64,000 nucleotides of DNA, from contig NZ_AP021901.1 in assembly GCF_018325905.1 (NCBI RefSeq), positions 1,922,001 to 1,986,000 on the forward strand, written 5' to 3'. Below, one piece after another: positions 1 through 8,015 of this stretch. The DNA is from Pseudomonas sp. St316 (lineage in GTDB: Bacteria; Pseudomonadota; Gammaproteobacteria; Pseudomonadales; Pseudomonadaceae). The notes under the pieces are model-generated. The model saw only the letters and a list, made by a program, of their open reading frames with translations. It ran no database searches and was not told the origin of the DNA. The position numbers were made by a program, and so were the translations under genes. Within the stretch, counting starts at the first letter, position 1. Each line of letters opens with the position of its first letter.

Positions 1-1111
1 GCGCCAGCGCCGAAGCCACGGTATTCAAGCCCTGATGGACGCCAAACAGACGACCGTACTCGCGCAGGCCGAAGTAGCGGGCAATCAAAAAGGCGGCAAT
101 ATCGAATTCTGCCCCGGCGCCAAAGCCGATCAGTACGGCAGCCAGCATCAGCGGCGCAAATTCAGCGGTGGGGCTCAGGTAGATAAAACAACCGACGGCG
201 GGCAACACCAGGCTGAGCGCGGACACCGCCGGTGGCCACAGGCGATCGAGCAGATAGCCGATCAACATCCGGCCGAAGATCAGCGAAATACCAAAACCGC
301 TGAAAATGGTGGCGGCATCCGCAGCGGACAACCCCCTGGATTGCAGCATGGGCACGGTGCTCGTGACCATGCCAACGATCGAAGAAATCACCAGGCTGAG
401 CGCCAGGTTGCAGGTCCAGAACTTCAGCGAGCCCATACCCTCACGAAAGCCCATGCCGGGCAATCGCTCCAGTGCATGGCCGTCGTCTTGGCTACCCGCC
501 GCAGCGGGCAGCTTGAACCACAGCAGAATCAGAGGCAACAAAACCAGCAGGTTGAGCAGGGCGAGAATCACGAAGGCCGCGCGCCAGTCCCATTGTTCGA
601 TCCCCCATGCCATCAACCGGGGAATAGTGGCGGCGGTGAGACCGGTGCCGGACAGGCCGATGGCCAATGCCAGGCCGCGATTGCGGTCAAACCAAAGGCT
701 CAACAGTTGTGTCCAGGTCACCGCCAGTGCGCCCATGCCCACGATCGGCAGCACTGCAAAGGCGATGTACATCGACCAGATCGATTGGGTCAGTTGGGTT
801 GTCGCCAGGTAGCCGAGTGACAACAACAGCAGGGAAATGACCGTGACGCGCTTCATGCCATAGCGCAGGTTGAACCAACCCACCAGTTGCAGTGACACCA
901 CGGCGCCGCCAAACAGAAAGGTGATGCAGGCCTGCAGCTCGCTTCTGCTCCAGCCAAAGGCATCGCCGAGCGGCACGACCAATGTGCCGAAGCCATAGAG
1001 CAGGGCGGCATTGATGCTGATGGCAACACCGGCGACGGACAAAATGAGAATTTTCCAGCTCTGTCGAAATTCGCGCGGATCGATTGCGGCTTGGTTTGTA
1101 GACGGGTGCAT
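1..1111 (-). CDS. MFS transporter (C-terminus outside window)
   Basis: Reading the minus strand from the ATG at 1111 gives an open frame of 370 codons that runs off the window start. It has a short polar N-terminus followed by many hydrophobic segments typical of the major facilitator superfamily, with small-residue-rich helices and a basic loop (LRYGMKR) after the second helix. An AAGGAAG ribosome site lies about 8 bases upstream. It is divergent from the ferredoxin operon and probably imports an aromatic or organic acid used by the neighbouring catabolic genes; that role is inferred from position only. The long plus-strand frames over this stretch are antisense shadows. Confidence 0.82.
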   Translation of the reverse strand, partial: MHPSTNQAAIDPREFRQSWKILILSVAGVAISINAALLYGFGTLVVPLGDAFGWSRSELQACITFLFGGAVVSLQLVGWFNLRYGMKRVTVISLLLLSLGYLATTQLTQSIWSMYIAFAVLPIVGMGALAVTWTQLLSLWFDRNRGLALAIGLSGTGLTAATIPRLMAWGIEQWDWRAAFVILALLNLLVLLPLILLWFKLPAAAGSQDDGHALERLPGMGFREGMGSLKFWTCNLALSLVISSIVGMVTSTVPMLQSRGLSAADAATIFSGFGISLIFGRMLIGYLLDRLWPPAVSALSLVLPAVGCFIYLSPTAEFAPLMLAAVLIGFGAGAEFDIAAFLIARYFGLREYGRLFGVHQGLNTVASALA

Positions 1112-1463
1112 GGGGTTGGCTTCCTTATAGGTTTTGTTGAGCCAAGCATTGCTACAAGGGGGAAATGAATCCACCCTCAGCAGATTCTTTGAACAGAATC
1201 TGGTTTTTTATTCAGAATAAAATCAAAAATTCCGCTTTGTCCAGCCCAACCATCTGACTTATAGACAAACGAATTCCCTGCGTGGGGGCCTCCTTCGGAC
1301 CAATCTGGGCCTCTGGGAGCGAGCAAGTTCGCCCACATGGATCTTTGTCTGGCACGGCGATCGTCCCAGGTGACTGCCAGCATAGCCGTGCCAAATATTA
1401 ATTGCACATAAAATAAAATAGTGTTCATAATTTGCCGAGGCTGAACCTGATAAGGAGAAAAAA
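1112..1463. other. Divergent intergenic region, MFS / ferredoxin
   Basis: No convincing gene. The short minus-strand frames here are weak. The stretch is AT-rich near 1200-1230 and 1390-1430 and contains the cluster dyad at 1403-1427, so it most likely holds both divergent promoters. Confidence 0.6.
1403..1427. promoter_or_regulatory. 25-bp dyad operator, ferredoxin operon
   Basis: Half sites TGCACA and TGTTCA are separated by exactly 13 AT-rich bases. The same arrangement recurs upstream of six other operons of the cluster. It ends 36 bases before the ferredoxin start codon. It is probably the binding site of the TetR-family regulator encoded at 14861; the assignment is inferred. Confidence 0.7.
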
Positions 1464-1700
1464 ATGAGTTCAGAAAAAGCGCAATTCAAAGCCGTGGTAG
1501 ACCGTAGCCGCTGCTGTGGTTATGGTTTATGTGCCGCGATTTGCCCCAGCCTGTACAAGCTCGATGCCGATGGCCTGGTGTATTTCGACGACGCCCATAT
1601 CCCCCCGGAGTTGGAGGAGGAGGCCCGTGAGGGCGCTGCCGCCTGTCCCGCCGAGGCGATCTGGCTTGAACCCATCACCTCGGAAAACGAAGCCGTTTGA
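1464..1700 (+). CDS. Small 3Fe-4S-type ferredoxin, P450/oxygenase partner class
   Basis: This 78-residue protein has Cys17, Cys23 and a Cys61-Pro pair, while the position of the second cluster cysteine is Tyr20 (C-x2-Y-x2-C ... CP). That pattern is known from ferredoxins that serve bacterial P450s and usually hold a [3Fe-4S] or unusual [4Fe-4S] cluster. An extra Cys18 and Cys27-Pro flank the motif. It likely carries electrons to the P450 at 20574 or the Rieske oxygenase at 9125. No ferredoxin reductase is visible in the window. The start is supported by AAGGAG upstream. It is first in an operon with the SDR, ring-cleavage dioxygenase and FAA hydrolase. Confidence 0.85.
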   Translation: MSSEKAQFKAVVDRSRCCGYGLCAAICPSLYKLDADGLVYFDDAHIPPELEEEAREGAAACPAEAIWLEPITSENEAV

Positions 1701-1751
1701 CGGCATGAACGTTTGCCGCAATGTGATAACCACAGAGGTGAGGGTGTGCTG

Positions 1752-2510
1752 ATGGGACGTTTACAAGACAAAGTGGCGTTGATCACCGGTACCGGTGGTG
1801 GCCAGGGCCGGGCGGCGGCGCTGCGTTTTGCCCGCGAAGGCGCAATCGTGGTTGGTTGCGACGTGGTTGCCGAAGGTCATGAGGAGACGGCGGCCTTGCT
1901 GCGGGCCGAGGGCCATACCCTGTATGGCTCGGCGCCTGTGGACCTGGGCGATCATGAACAGGCCCAGGCCTGGATCGATGCCGCCGTCGCCGAACATGGG
2001 CGCATCGACATTCTCTACAACAATGCTTCCGCCGCTCGTTTCGGACTGGTCAGCGAACTGTCGATCGAGGATTGGCAGTACACCATGCGCAATGAAATCG
2101 ACCTGCTGTTCTATACCACAAAGTATGCCTGGCCCCACCTGGCCGAGCAGCGCGGGGTGATCATCAACGTATCGTCCACCGCAGCCTGGGGCGGCTCGAA
2201 AGTCGCCGGCATCAGCGCCCACTCGGCAGCAAAGGGGGCCGTGGTGTCGTTCACTCGCCAGCTGGCGGTGGAGGGCGCCCCGTTCGGCATCCGTGCGGTC
2301 AGCTTGAGTCCGGGATTTGTCGCCACCCCGGGTACCCGGCCGTTTCTGGAAGACCCGAAGATTCGCGCCATGCTGCTGGACGGCGTATTGATGGATCGCC
2401 CCGGCGAGCCTGAGGAAGTGGTGGCCATGGCGGTATTTGTCGCTTCGGATGAGGCCTCATTCATCACCGGTTCAGACTTCGTCATCGACGGTGGGTTGCT
2501 GGCTGTCTAG
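1752..2510 (+). CDS. Short-chain dehydrogenase/reductase with His at the catalytic Tyr position
   Basis: This is a 252-residue classical SDR with a Rossmann fold: TGTGGGQG cofactor motif near residues 12-19, NNAS near 86-91, and Ser141/Ser142 before the active site. The usual YxxxK reads His157-Ser-Ala-Ala-Lys161, so the catalytic tyrosine is replaced. It may be altered in activity, or the base may be a sequencing error. I chose the ATG at 1752, preceded by a GAGGTGAGGG ribosome site, over an upstream in-frame ATG at 1713. It would oxidise a diol or hydroxyacyl intermediate of the pathway; the substrate is unknown. Confidence 0.85.
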   Translation: MGRLQDKVALITGTGGGQGRAAALRFAREGAIVVGCDVVAEGHEETAALLRAEGHTLYGSAPVDLGDHEQAQAWIDAAVAEHGRIDILYNNASAARFGLVSELSIEDWQYTMRNEIDLLFYTTKYAWPHLAEQRGVIINVSSTAAWGGSKVAGISAHSAAKGAVVSFTRQLAVEGAPFGIRAVSLSPGFVATPGTRPFLEDPKIRAMLLDGVLMDRPGEPEEVVAMAVFVASDEASFITGSDFVIDGGLLAV

Positions 2511-2571
2511 CGCGGCGTCAGGGCGGGTGCCGCAGGCACCTTTCATCTCGAACAATAAAAAGGTGAATAAC

Positions 2572-3522
2572 GTGGACATCATCGGTATCGGTTACATGGG
2601 CTTCGAAACCCCCAATCTCGAGGCGTGGCGTGAGTACGGCCCGCAGGTAATGGGCTTTGGTATCGGCAAGAATCCCGAGAGTGACCCGGAGTCGCTGTAC
2701 TTCAAAATCGACGATCGACGCCATCGCTTCGCTTTTCATCCAGGCAAGGTAGACCGAATTGCCTACATCGGCTGGGAAGCGGTGGGGCGCATGGCGTTCG
2801 AAGAGGGCATCAGGAAGCTGGCGGCGGCGAATGTCGACTACAGCCGTGGCGACGCCCAATTGTGTGAAAAGCGCGGTGTGCGCGAATTGGTGCGCTTCCG
2901 CGACCCCGTGGGGTATCAGCACGAACTGTTTTACGGGCAGAAATGGCTGCCGCGCTCGTTCCAGCCAGGGCGTCCCCACAGTGGTTTCCTGGCTGACGAA
3001 CGGGGCGCGGGCCATGTGGTGCTGATCACCCCGGACTACACCCCGGAACTGGAAGACTTTCTGCTCAACGTGATGGGCTTCAGTTGGTATGGCGCGGGTG
3101 CGGGCAAAGGGCGAACCGGTTTCTTCCGCTCCAAACTCAACCATCACACCAGCCATGATATTGCCTATGGCCATGGGCCGGGACGCATGGGGGTGCAGCA
3201 TGTCGGGCTGTTCGTGCGCAATGTGCGGGATGTCGGGGAAACCTACGACATCGTGCGCCAGCGTGGGCTGCCGATGATGATGACCCTCGGCCAACATGCC
3301 CAGGACCCGCACCTGTCGTTCTACCATTTCAATCCGTCCGGTTTTGCCTTCGAGACCATTGCTGAAATCGAGCCATGGCAAGGCGATCCCTATGAGTTGA
3401 ACCCGGAAAAACTCAGCCTGTGGGGCCACGAAATGGTTGGCCCGATTCTCGGTCCCAGCGTCAAGACGCCGGAAGAAGTGCTCGATGCCGAGTACCTGAC
3501 GACGTACCTGGCCAAGCGCTGA
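2572..3522 (+). CDS. Type I extradiol ring-cleavage dioxygenase (VOC fold)
   Basis: The 316-residue protein has two vicinal-oxygen-chelate domains. His148, His210 and Glu261 fall where the Fe(II) ligands of BphC-type 2,3-dihydroxybiphenyl dioxygenases sit, and the stretch DPHLSFYHFNPSGF before the Glu carries the usual second-shell His and Tyr. It should cleave a catechol next to one hydroxyl (meta cleavage). Start is GTG at 2572 with an AAAAAGGTGA ribosome site; the frame extends further upstream but that part overlaps the SDR. It is followed after one base by an FAA-family hydrolase that could hydrolyse the ring-cleavage product. Confidence 0.9.
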   Translation: MDIIGIGYMGFETPNLEAWREYGPQVMGFGIGKNPESDPESLYFKIDDRRHRFAFHPGKVDRIAYIGWEAVGRMAFEEGIRKLAAANVDYSRGDAQLCEKRGVRELVRFRDPVGYQHELFYGQKWLPRSFQPGRPHSGFLADERGAGHVVLITPDYTPELEDFLLNVMGFSWYGAGAGKGRTGFFRSKLNHHTSHDIAYGHGPGRMGVQHVGLFVRNVRDVGETYDIVRQRGLPMMMTLGQHAQDPHLSFYHFNPSGFAFETIAEIEPWQGDPYELNPEKLSLWGHEMVGPILGPSVKTPEEVLDAEYLTTYLAKR

Positions 3523-3523
3523 T

Positions 3524-4408
3524 ATGCGTCTGGCGCGGGTCGAAGTCGCTGGGCAGGCGTTCTGGGCACTGTTGGATGGGCAAACCGAGCATTTGCGGCG
3601 GATTAACGCGCCGTTTTCCCACTGGGTCGGGCTGTGCGCGGATCTTGCGATAGACGCCCTGGACCTGGCAGGCCAATGGTTGCCGTTGTCAGCCGCGCGC
3701 CTGCTCGCGCCCTTGGAGCCGGGCAGCCGCGTCTTTGGTGTGGGCCTCAACTACCTCAGTCATCTCAAGCGCCTGGGCAGTGATGCGCCGGCGCACCCGC
3801 TGGCCTACATGAAGCCTGGGTCGGCGCTGGTCGGTGCCGATGACGATATCGACTACTCACCCTTAACCGCCCAACTTGACTATGAGGTCGAACTGGTCGC
3901 CGTGGTGGGCCGACCGTTGCTGGATGAACCCCATGCCAGCGATTGCCTGCTGGGGTACACGGTGGGCAATGACATCAGTGCTCGGGATGCCGGCAAGCAG
4001 ATTGGTCGCCTGGACCTGTTGACGCAGAAAGCCATGGATCGCACCACGCCGGTAGGTCCCTGGATCGTGACCACGGACGAAGTGGCCGTCAGGGGGCAAC
4101 CGGCTCTGGAGATGCGCCTGAGCGTCAACGATGAGTTGCGCCAGCAGGACAATACCCGGCAGATGATTTTTCCCTTGGACGAGTTGCTCAATTATTTGGA
4201 TGCGCGCATCAGCCTGCGCCCGGGTGACCTGGTGTTTACCGGTTCCACCCACGGCGTGGGGCTGGAAAGCGGGCGCTTTTTGCGCCCGGGTGACCGCGTC
4301 GAGGCCGAAATCGAAGGCATCGGCCGACTGCGCAATACCATTGCTGCGCCACGCCCGCTCAGCCCCGCCCGTGCGGTCGGGCGACTGGGCCTGCCGCTGG
4401 ATAAGTGA
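3524..4408 (+). CDS. Fumarylacetoacetate hydrolase family protein
   Basis: This is a 294-residue member of the FAH fold. GVGLNYLSHLKRLG begins the catalytic domain, and Glu121, Glu123 (EVE) and Asp150 (GNDISARD) match the divalent-metal ligands of the family. Such enzymes hydrolyse C-C bonds in acylpyruvates or tautomerise/decarboxylate meta-cleavage products. It starts one base after the extradiol dioxygenase stop codon, so it probably acts on that product. It is one of three FAH-family genes in the cluster (also 8012 and 16990). Confidence 0.88.
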   Translation: MRLARVEVAGQAFWALLDGQTEHLRRINAPFSHWVGLCADLAIDALDLAGQWLPLSAARLLAPLEPGSRVFGVGLNYLSHLKRLGSDAPAHPLAYMKPGSALVGADDDIDYSPLTAQLDYEVELVAVVGRPLLDEPHASDCLLGYTVGNDISARDAGKQIGRLDLLTQKAMDRTTPVGPWIVTTDEVAVRGQPALEMRLSVNDELRQQDNTRQMIFPLDELLNYLDARISLRPGDLVFTGSTHGVGLESGRFLRPGDRVEAEIEGIGRLRNTIAAPRPLSPARAVGRLGLPLDK

Positions 4409-4411
4409 AAG

Positions 4412-4690
4412 ATCCTGTACCAAGTGACGGCGCCAGAGCGCGATGAATTTGATCGCCGTGTACGCTGTAGGTAAGGCGCGACGGCGCAACGGTGCGCAAA
4501 ACTGGTGCCTTTACCGCGACATGGCGGACCCGCAACTCTACAGTGAGCGCTTTATTGTCGAGTCCTGGCTGGAGTATCTGCGCCAGCAGATGCGGGTGAC
4601 CCAGGCTGACCATGCCCAGGAGTGTCTCATTGAGCGTTTTCGTCGAGAGAACCTGCAAACCCGCCGGCTGATTTACCAGCCGTTAGAGAA
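4412..4690 (+). pseudogene. Frameshifted C-terminal remnant of an MFS_3-type transporter
   Basis: The translation reads ILYQVTAPERDEFDR in one frame and then VYAVGKARRRNGAQNW, CLYRDMADPQLYSERF and IVESWLEYLRQQ in another. This resembles the cytoplasmic C-terminal domain found in the transmembrane-secretion-effector MFS family. A frame change near 4455-4460 is needed to join the parts and no membrane segments remain. It appears to be a decayed fragment between the FAH gene and the IclR gene. The family match is from memory. Confidence 0.5.
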
Positions 4691-4791
4691 ATACTCCGTC
4701 TCAAGTGTTCGACTAATTCCCAGATAAAACTTTCACGTTGTCGTTCATTCTCAGGCTAGAATGCCGGCACTTTAAAGTGACGGGATCGGGC

Positions 4792-5576
4792 ATGGAATTC
4801 ACTGACGTCAATGACAGCACCAAATCGGCCGGCGTAACCCTCGTCAAGCCCGTTTCCAACGCCATTCGCATCCTGCGCTACCTCAGTCAGGTGGGCACAC
4901 CGGAACGTTCGGTGGATATCGCCCGGCAACTGAAGATCAATCCCAGCACCTGCTTCAATATCCTGCGCACCCTGGTCCAGGAGGAAGTGGTTGATTTCAG
5001 TCCCATGTCCAAGCGTTACTCCGTGGGCCTGGGGCTGGCGCGTTTAGTCGAGCAATTGGTCACCCAGGGCCACCGCGTACAGATGGCCAAACCCCTGTTG
5101 CAGAACCTGGCTGCACGCCTGCGAGTGACCATCACCCTGTGGCGCAAGATGAGCCCTGATCGCATCGTCATTGTCAGCTCCGCGGCCAGCCCGACCGATG
5201 TGCGCATCGACATGGCCGAAGGTCAGCGCCTGCCGATTCTGATGGGTGCCAGTGGCCGTCTGTTCGCCACGCAGATCGACCTTGACGACCCCGAGGTACA
5301 AAGCAGTTTCGAGACCATCCGCTGGGCTCAACCGCTGTCGCTGGAGGTTTACCGCAAGGAAGTGAGACAAGCTGCCGAGCGTGGTTGGGCGGTGGATGAT
5401 GGCCATTTCTCGGGGGGATTCTTGCCATTGCGGCGCCGGTCTACTCACCGACCAACAGCATCGACTTCACCGTTTCAGCGGTGATGTTCCGTGGACAACG
5501 GGATGAAGCGGGCCTTGCCGAACTGGGCAAGGCGCTGATCGAGTTCTGTAACGAAGTGGCTGGCGTTCTCTACTGA
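4792..5576 (+). pseudogene. IclR-family regulator, frameshifted in a poly-G tract
   Basis: The frame starts at ATG 4792 and encodes an N-terminal winged helix (KPVSNAIRILRYLSQ through STCFNILRTLVQEE) followed by an IclR effector domain. At the run of six G (5412-5417) the reading frame shifts: the conserved C-terminal part (ILAIAAPVYSPTNSIDF ... EFCNEVAGVLY, stop 5576) is in the next frame. One additional G restores a complete protein of about 260 residues. It is therefore a recent pseudogene, a phase-variable tract or a sequencing error. It could regulate the adjacent aromatic genes as IclR proteins often do. Confidence 0.78.
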
Positions 5577-5585
5577 GGCGCGCGG

Positions 5586-6776
5586 TCACTCGCGCACCAA
5601 CAGCAGGCTGCCTCCCAGCGGACCGCCGCCGGCGGCCACCGCACTGACGCGGTGTTCGCGGGTTTGTCGGCCTTCGGCACGCCCCCACAATTGCAGGCAG
5701 GCTTCGTGCACATAACCCAGGCCGTGGGTGCGCCCGCCAGACAGTTGCCCGCCATTGGTGTTGATGGGCAAGCTGCTCTCCAGCGCAATGCGCGTGCCAC
5801 CCTCGACAAACCCGCCACTTTCCCCGGTCGGGCACAACCCCAGGGCTTCCAGCCAGATAAGGGTCAAAATCGAAAAACCGTCATACAACTGCGCAGAGCC
5901 AACGTCCTGCGGAGTGTAGTCGGTGCGTGCCCACATCATCTGGCCGACATCGAAGGCGGCCATCCTGGTCAGGGAAATCTGGTCCCACGACCATGGCTGG
6001 TTCAACGCCGCGCCCATGGCCTCGATGCGGATCGGTGCGTTCGACAGATCCCGCGCGATATCGCGACGCGACAGGATGATGGCGGTGGATGCATCGCAAT
6101 GCACGTCGCAGTCGAACATGCGCAGAGGAGAGGAAATCATCCGCGACGCCATGTAGTCGTCCATGCTCATGGGCGTTCGGTACAGCGCTTTGGGGTTGCG
6201 CATGGCGTTCTGGCGACACGTCAGGGCGATTTGCGCCAGTTGCTCTGGCCGGGTGCCGTACTCATGGAAGTGACGTTGGGCATACAGCGCCATCAGGTTG
6301 ATGCCCGATTGCACATTGAAAGGGGTAAACCACTGCCAGGCGTAGCTGCTGTCGCGACCTTGAGTCTTGTTGGTGAGAGCGCCCGCTTGTTTGTTGACCC
6401 TGCGAGCCGACGCTTCGGTGATAGTACGAAACACCAGTACGTGATTACACAGGCCCGCCGCAATCGCCATGGCGCCATTGATCACGCCAGTGAGTGGGCC
6501 AGGTCCTTCATAACCGCCGCCGAACCAGTTGACGTTGAGCCCAAGGGCACTTTTCAGTGCGCTGGGGCCGACCGGGGAGAACGGGTCACCGTTATTGTTG
6601 TCGCCCGGCCAGCAGGCCACGCCGTCGATATCGCTGCGTTGCAGGCCAGCGTCGGCAATCGCTTCCAGGCAGGCATCCAGCGTCAGGCGCATCGCCGACT
6701 TGTTCGAGGGGCGCCCGACTTCCGATTGGCCGACGCCGGTGATGGCGACGTCTTTTTCATAACGATGATCGAACAT
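5586..6776 (-). CDS. SCP2-thiolase-like protein (Ltp2/IpfD-type lyase)
   Basis: This is a 396-residue protein of the sterol-carrier-protein-x thiolase group: DVAITGVGQSEVGRP at the N-terminus and GGRTHGLGYVHEACLQ with the conserved His near the C-terminus. The segment where true thiolases carry the nucleophilic cysteine (GGGYEGPGPLTGVINGAM) has none, as in Ltp2-type aldolases. Those enzymes work with a DUF35 partner and cut a CoA-bearing side chain by retro-aldol chemistry; ipfD of ibuprofen degradation is of this kind. Its ATG overlaps the stop of the DUF35 gene by one base, so the two are translationally coupled. Start with AAGGATC is preferred over an upstream GTG at 6806. Confidence 0.82.
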   Translation of the reverse strand: MFDHRYEKDVAITGVGQSEVGRPSNKSAMRLTLDACLEAIADAGLQRSDIDGVACWPGDNNNGDPFSPVGPSALKSALGLNVNWFGGGYEGPGPLTGVINGAMAIAAGLCNHVLVFRTITEASARRVNKQAGALTNKTQGRDSSYAWQWFTPFNVQSGINLMALYAQRHFHEYGTRPEQLAQIALTCRQNAMRNPKALYRTPMSMDDYMASRMISSPLRMFDCDVHCDASTAIILSRRDIARDLSNAPIRIEAMGAALNQPWSWDQISLTRMAAFDVGQMMWARTDYTPQDVGSAQLYDGFSILTLIWLEALGLCPTGESGGFVEGGTRIALESSLPINTNGGQLSGGRTHGLGYVHEACLQLWGRAEGRQTREHRVSAVAAGGGPLGGSLLLVRE

Positions 6777-7174
6777 CACTGATCCTTCTCGAACAGAGGT
6801 AACCACACATCCTCGACATTGAGGAAGCTGACCCGTACCGGCATGTCGATATGCACATCCGTGACCGGCATGCCCACGATGTTGCTTACGAACTGCAATC
6901 CGGACTGTTCGACCAGCTCGATGATTGCCACCACATAGGGCACCTCCAGGTCAGGAGCCCAAGGCTGGTGGTTGATGGTGTAACTGAGCACTTTTCCCTT
7001 GCCTGACACCGCCTGCGGTGCCACGTCAAAGCTTGCACAATGCGGGCAGAGCGGGGCCGGTGGATGGAAGTACCGGCTGCAGGCCGCGCAACGATGAACG
7101 AGCAGTTCGCCCCGTTCGCCACCTTGCCAGAAGGCGCGGTTGTCGGCGTTGAGTGCAGGTAGTTTTCTGGGCAT
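6776..7174 (-). CDS. DUF35 / OB-fold zinc-ribbon protein, partner of the thiolase-like gene
   Basis: It has a rubredoxin-like zinc ribbon (CAAC ... CPHC) in the N-terminal third and an OB-fold CoA-binding domain after it. DUF35 proteins bind acyl-CoA and assemble with SCP2-thiolase-like aldolases. I chose the ATG at 7174 (132 residues) because a GGAG ribosome site precedes it; an in-frame ATG at 7210 has no such site and lies only 11 bases from the operator. The gene is divergent from the SDR at 7314 and shares the 7222-7246 dyad with it. Confidence 0.85.
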   Translation of the reverse strand: MPRKLPALNADNRAFWQGGERGELLVHRCAACSRYFHPPAPLCPHCASFDVAPQAVSGKGKVLSYTINHQPWAPDLEVPYVVAIIELVEQSGLQFVSNIVGMPVTDVHIDMPVRVSFLNVEDVWLPLFEKDQ

Positions 7175-7221
7175 CAGCGCTCCGCAGGTGAGTATTTGAC
7201 TGGAAGTCATACGGTATCATT

Positions 7222-7246
7222 TGTACATATTTTCTAAAAGTGTCAT
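7222..7246. promoter_or_regulatory. 25-bp dyad operator between DUF35 and SDR genes
   Basis: TGTACA, 13 AT-rich bases, then TGTCAT. The second half site is weaker than the consensus TGTTCA but spacing and AT-rich centre are kept. It is placed to control both divergent transcripts. Confidence 0.6.
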
Positions 7247-7313
7247 ATATTTGTTCCGACGAAGGCACGAATCGACCGTTCGCGCCGTAAAACAACAACA
7301 AGAGGATTTTGCG

Positions 7314-8015
7314 ATGTCCCAGTCATTACTGGACAAGAGGGTAGTCGTTACCGGCGGGTTTGGTGCCCTTGGCAGCACACTTGGCAAATGCCTGCTGGCG
7401 CGCGGCGCCCGGGTCGCTTTGCTGGACCGTAGCCAGGCGCCAGCCGCCTTGCTGGATACAAAGAATCTGCTGTGCCTGGGCGGTGTCGACCTGACCTCGA
7501 CCGAGTCGGCCAGCGCGGCGTTCGAGCAGGTCGCGGCGCAGTGGGGCGGCATCGATGGTTTAGTCAATGTCGCGGGCGGTTTTGCCTGGGAGACCGTCGA
7601 AGGCGGCAGCCTGGAGACTTGGGATCGCCTCTATCAGATAAACGTGCGTACCGCGGTCATCAGTTCTCAATCGGCGCTGACGCACCTGTTGGTCTCCAAC
7701 GCGGGACGCATCGTCAATATCGGTGCGCTGGCGTCGGTCAAGGCCGAAACGGGGATGGGGGCTTATGCGGCCTCCAAGGCTGGTGTGGCCCGGTTGACCG
7801 AAGCCCTGGCCGAAGAGTTGAAGGAGCGTGGCGTGACGGTGAACGCCGTGCTGCCAAGCATCATCGATACCCCAGCCAACCGTGCCGACATGCCGGATGC
7901 CGACAGCAGCCGCTGGGTGACGCCAGAAGCGTTGTCGGCGGTGGTGGCCTTTCTGCTGTCGGATGATGCTGCCGCTGTAACCGGTGCGCTGTTGCCCGTG
8001 AGTGGTCGCGTATGA
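7314..8015 (+). CDS. Short-chain dehydrogenase/reductase
   Basis: This 233-residue SDR has a VTGGFGALG cofactor loop, NVAGG, a serine-poor IGALAS strand and an intact YAASK catalytic motif. The ATG at 7314 has an AAGAGGA ribosome site; an in-frame upstream start at 7221 would run through the operator. Its stop codon overlaps the next ATG (ATGA at 8012-8015), so it is coupled to the FAH gene. The substrate is unknown; a hydroxylated CoA ester or a diol would fit the pathway. Confidence 0.88.
   Translation: MSQSLLDKRVVVTGGFGALGSTLGKCLLARGARVALLDRSQAPAALLDTKNLLCLGGVDLTSTESASAAFEQVAAQWGGIDGLVNVAGGFAWETVEGGSLETWDRLYQINVRTAVISSQSALTHLLVSNAGRIVNIGALASVKAETGMGAYAASKAGVARLTEALAEELKERGVTVNAVLPSIIDTPANRADMPDADSSRWVTPEALSAVVAFLLSDDAAAVTGALLPVSGRV

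Noticed and set aside
35..820. Plus-strand frame of 261 residues at the window start
   Set aside because: Low-complexity Gln/Gly/Arg-rich antisense shadow of the minus-strand MFS gene.
2518..3750. Minus frame of 410 residues over the extradiol dioxygenase
   Set aside because: Antisense to a protein with intact iron ligands; no domain of its own.
5652..6782. Plus frame of 376 residues over the thiolase-like gene
   Set aside because: Antisense shadow typical of GC-rich codon use.
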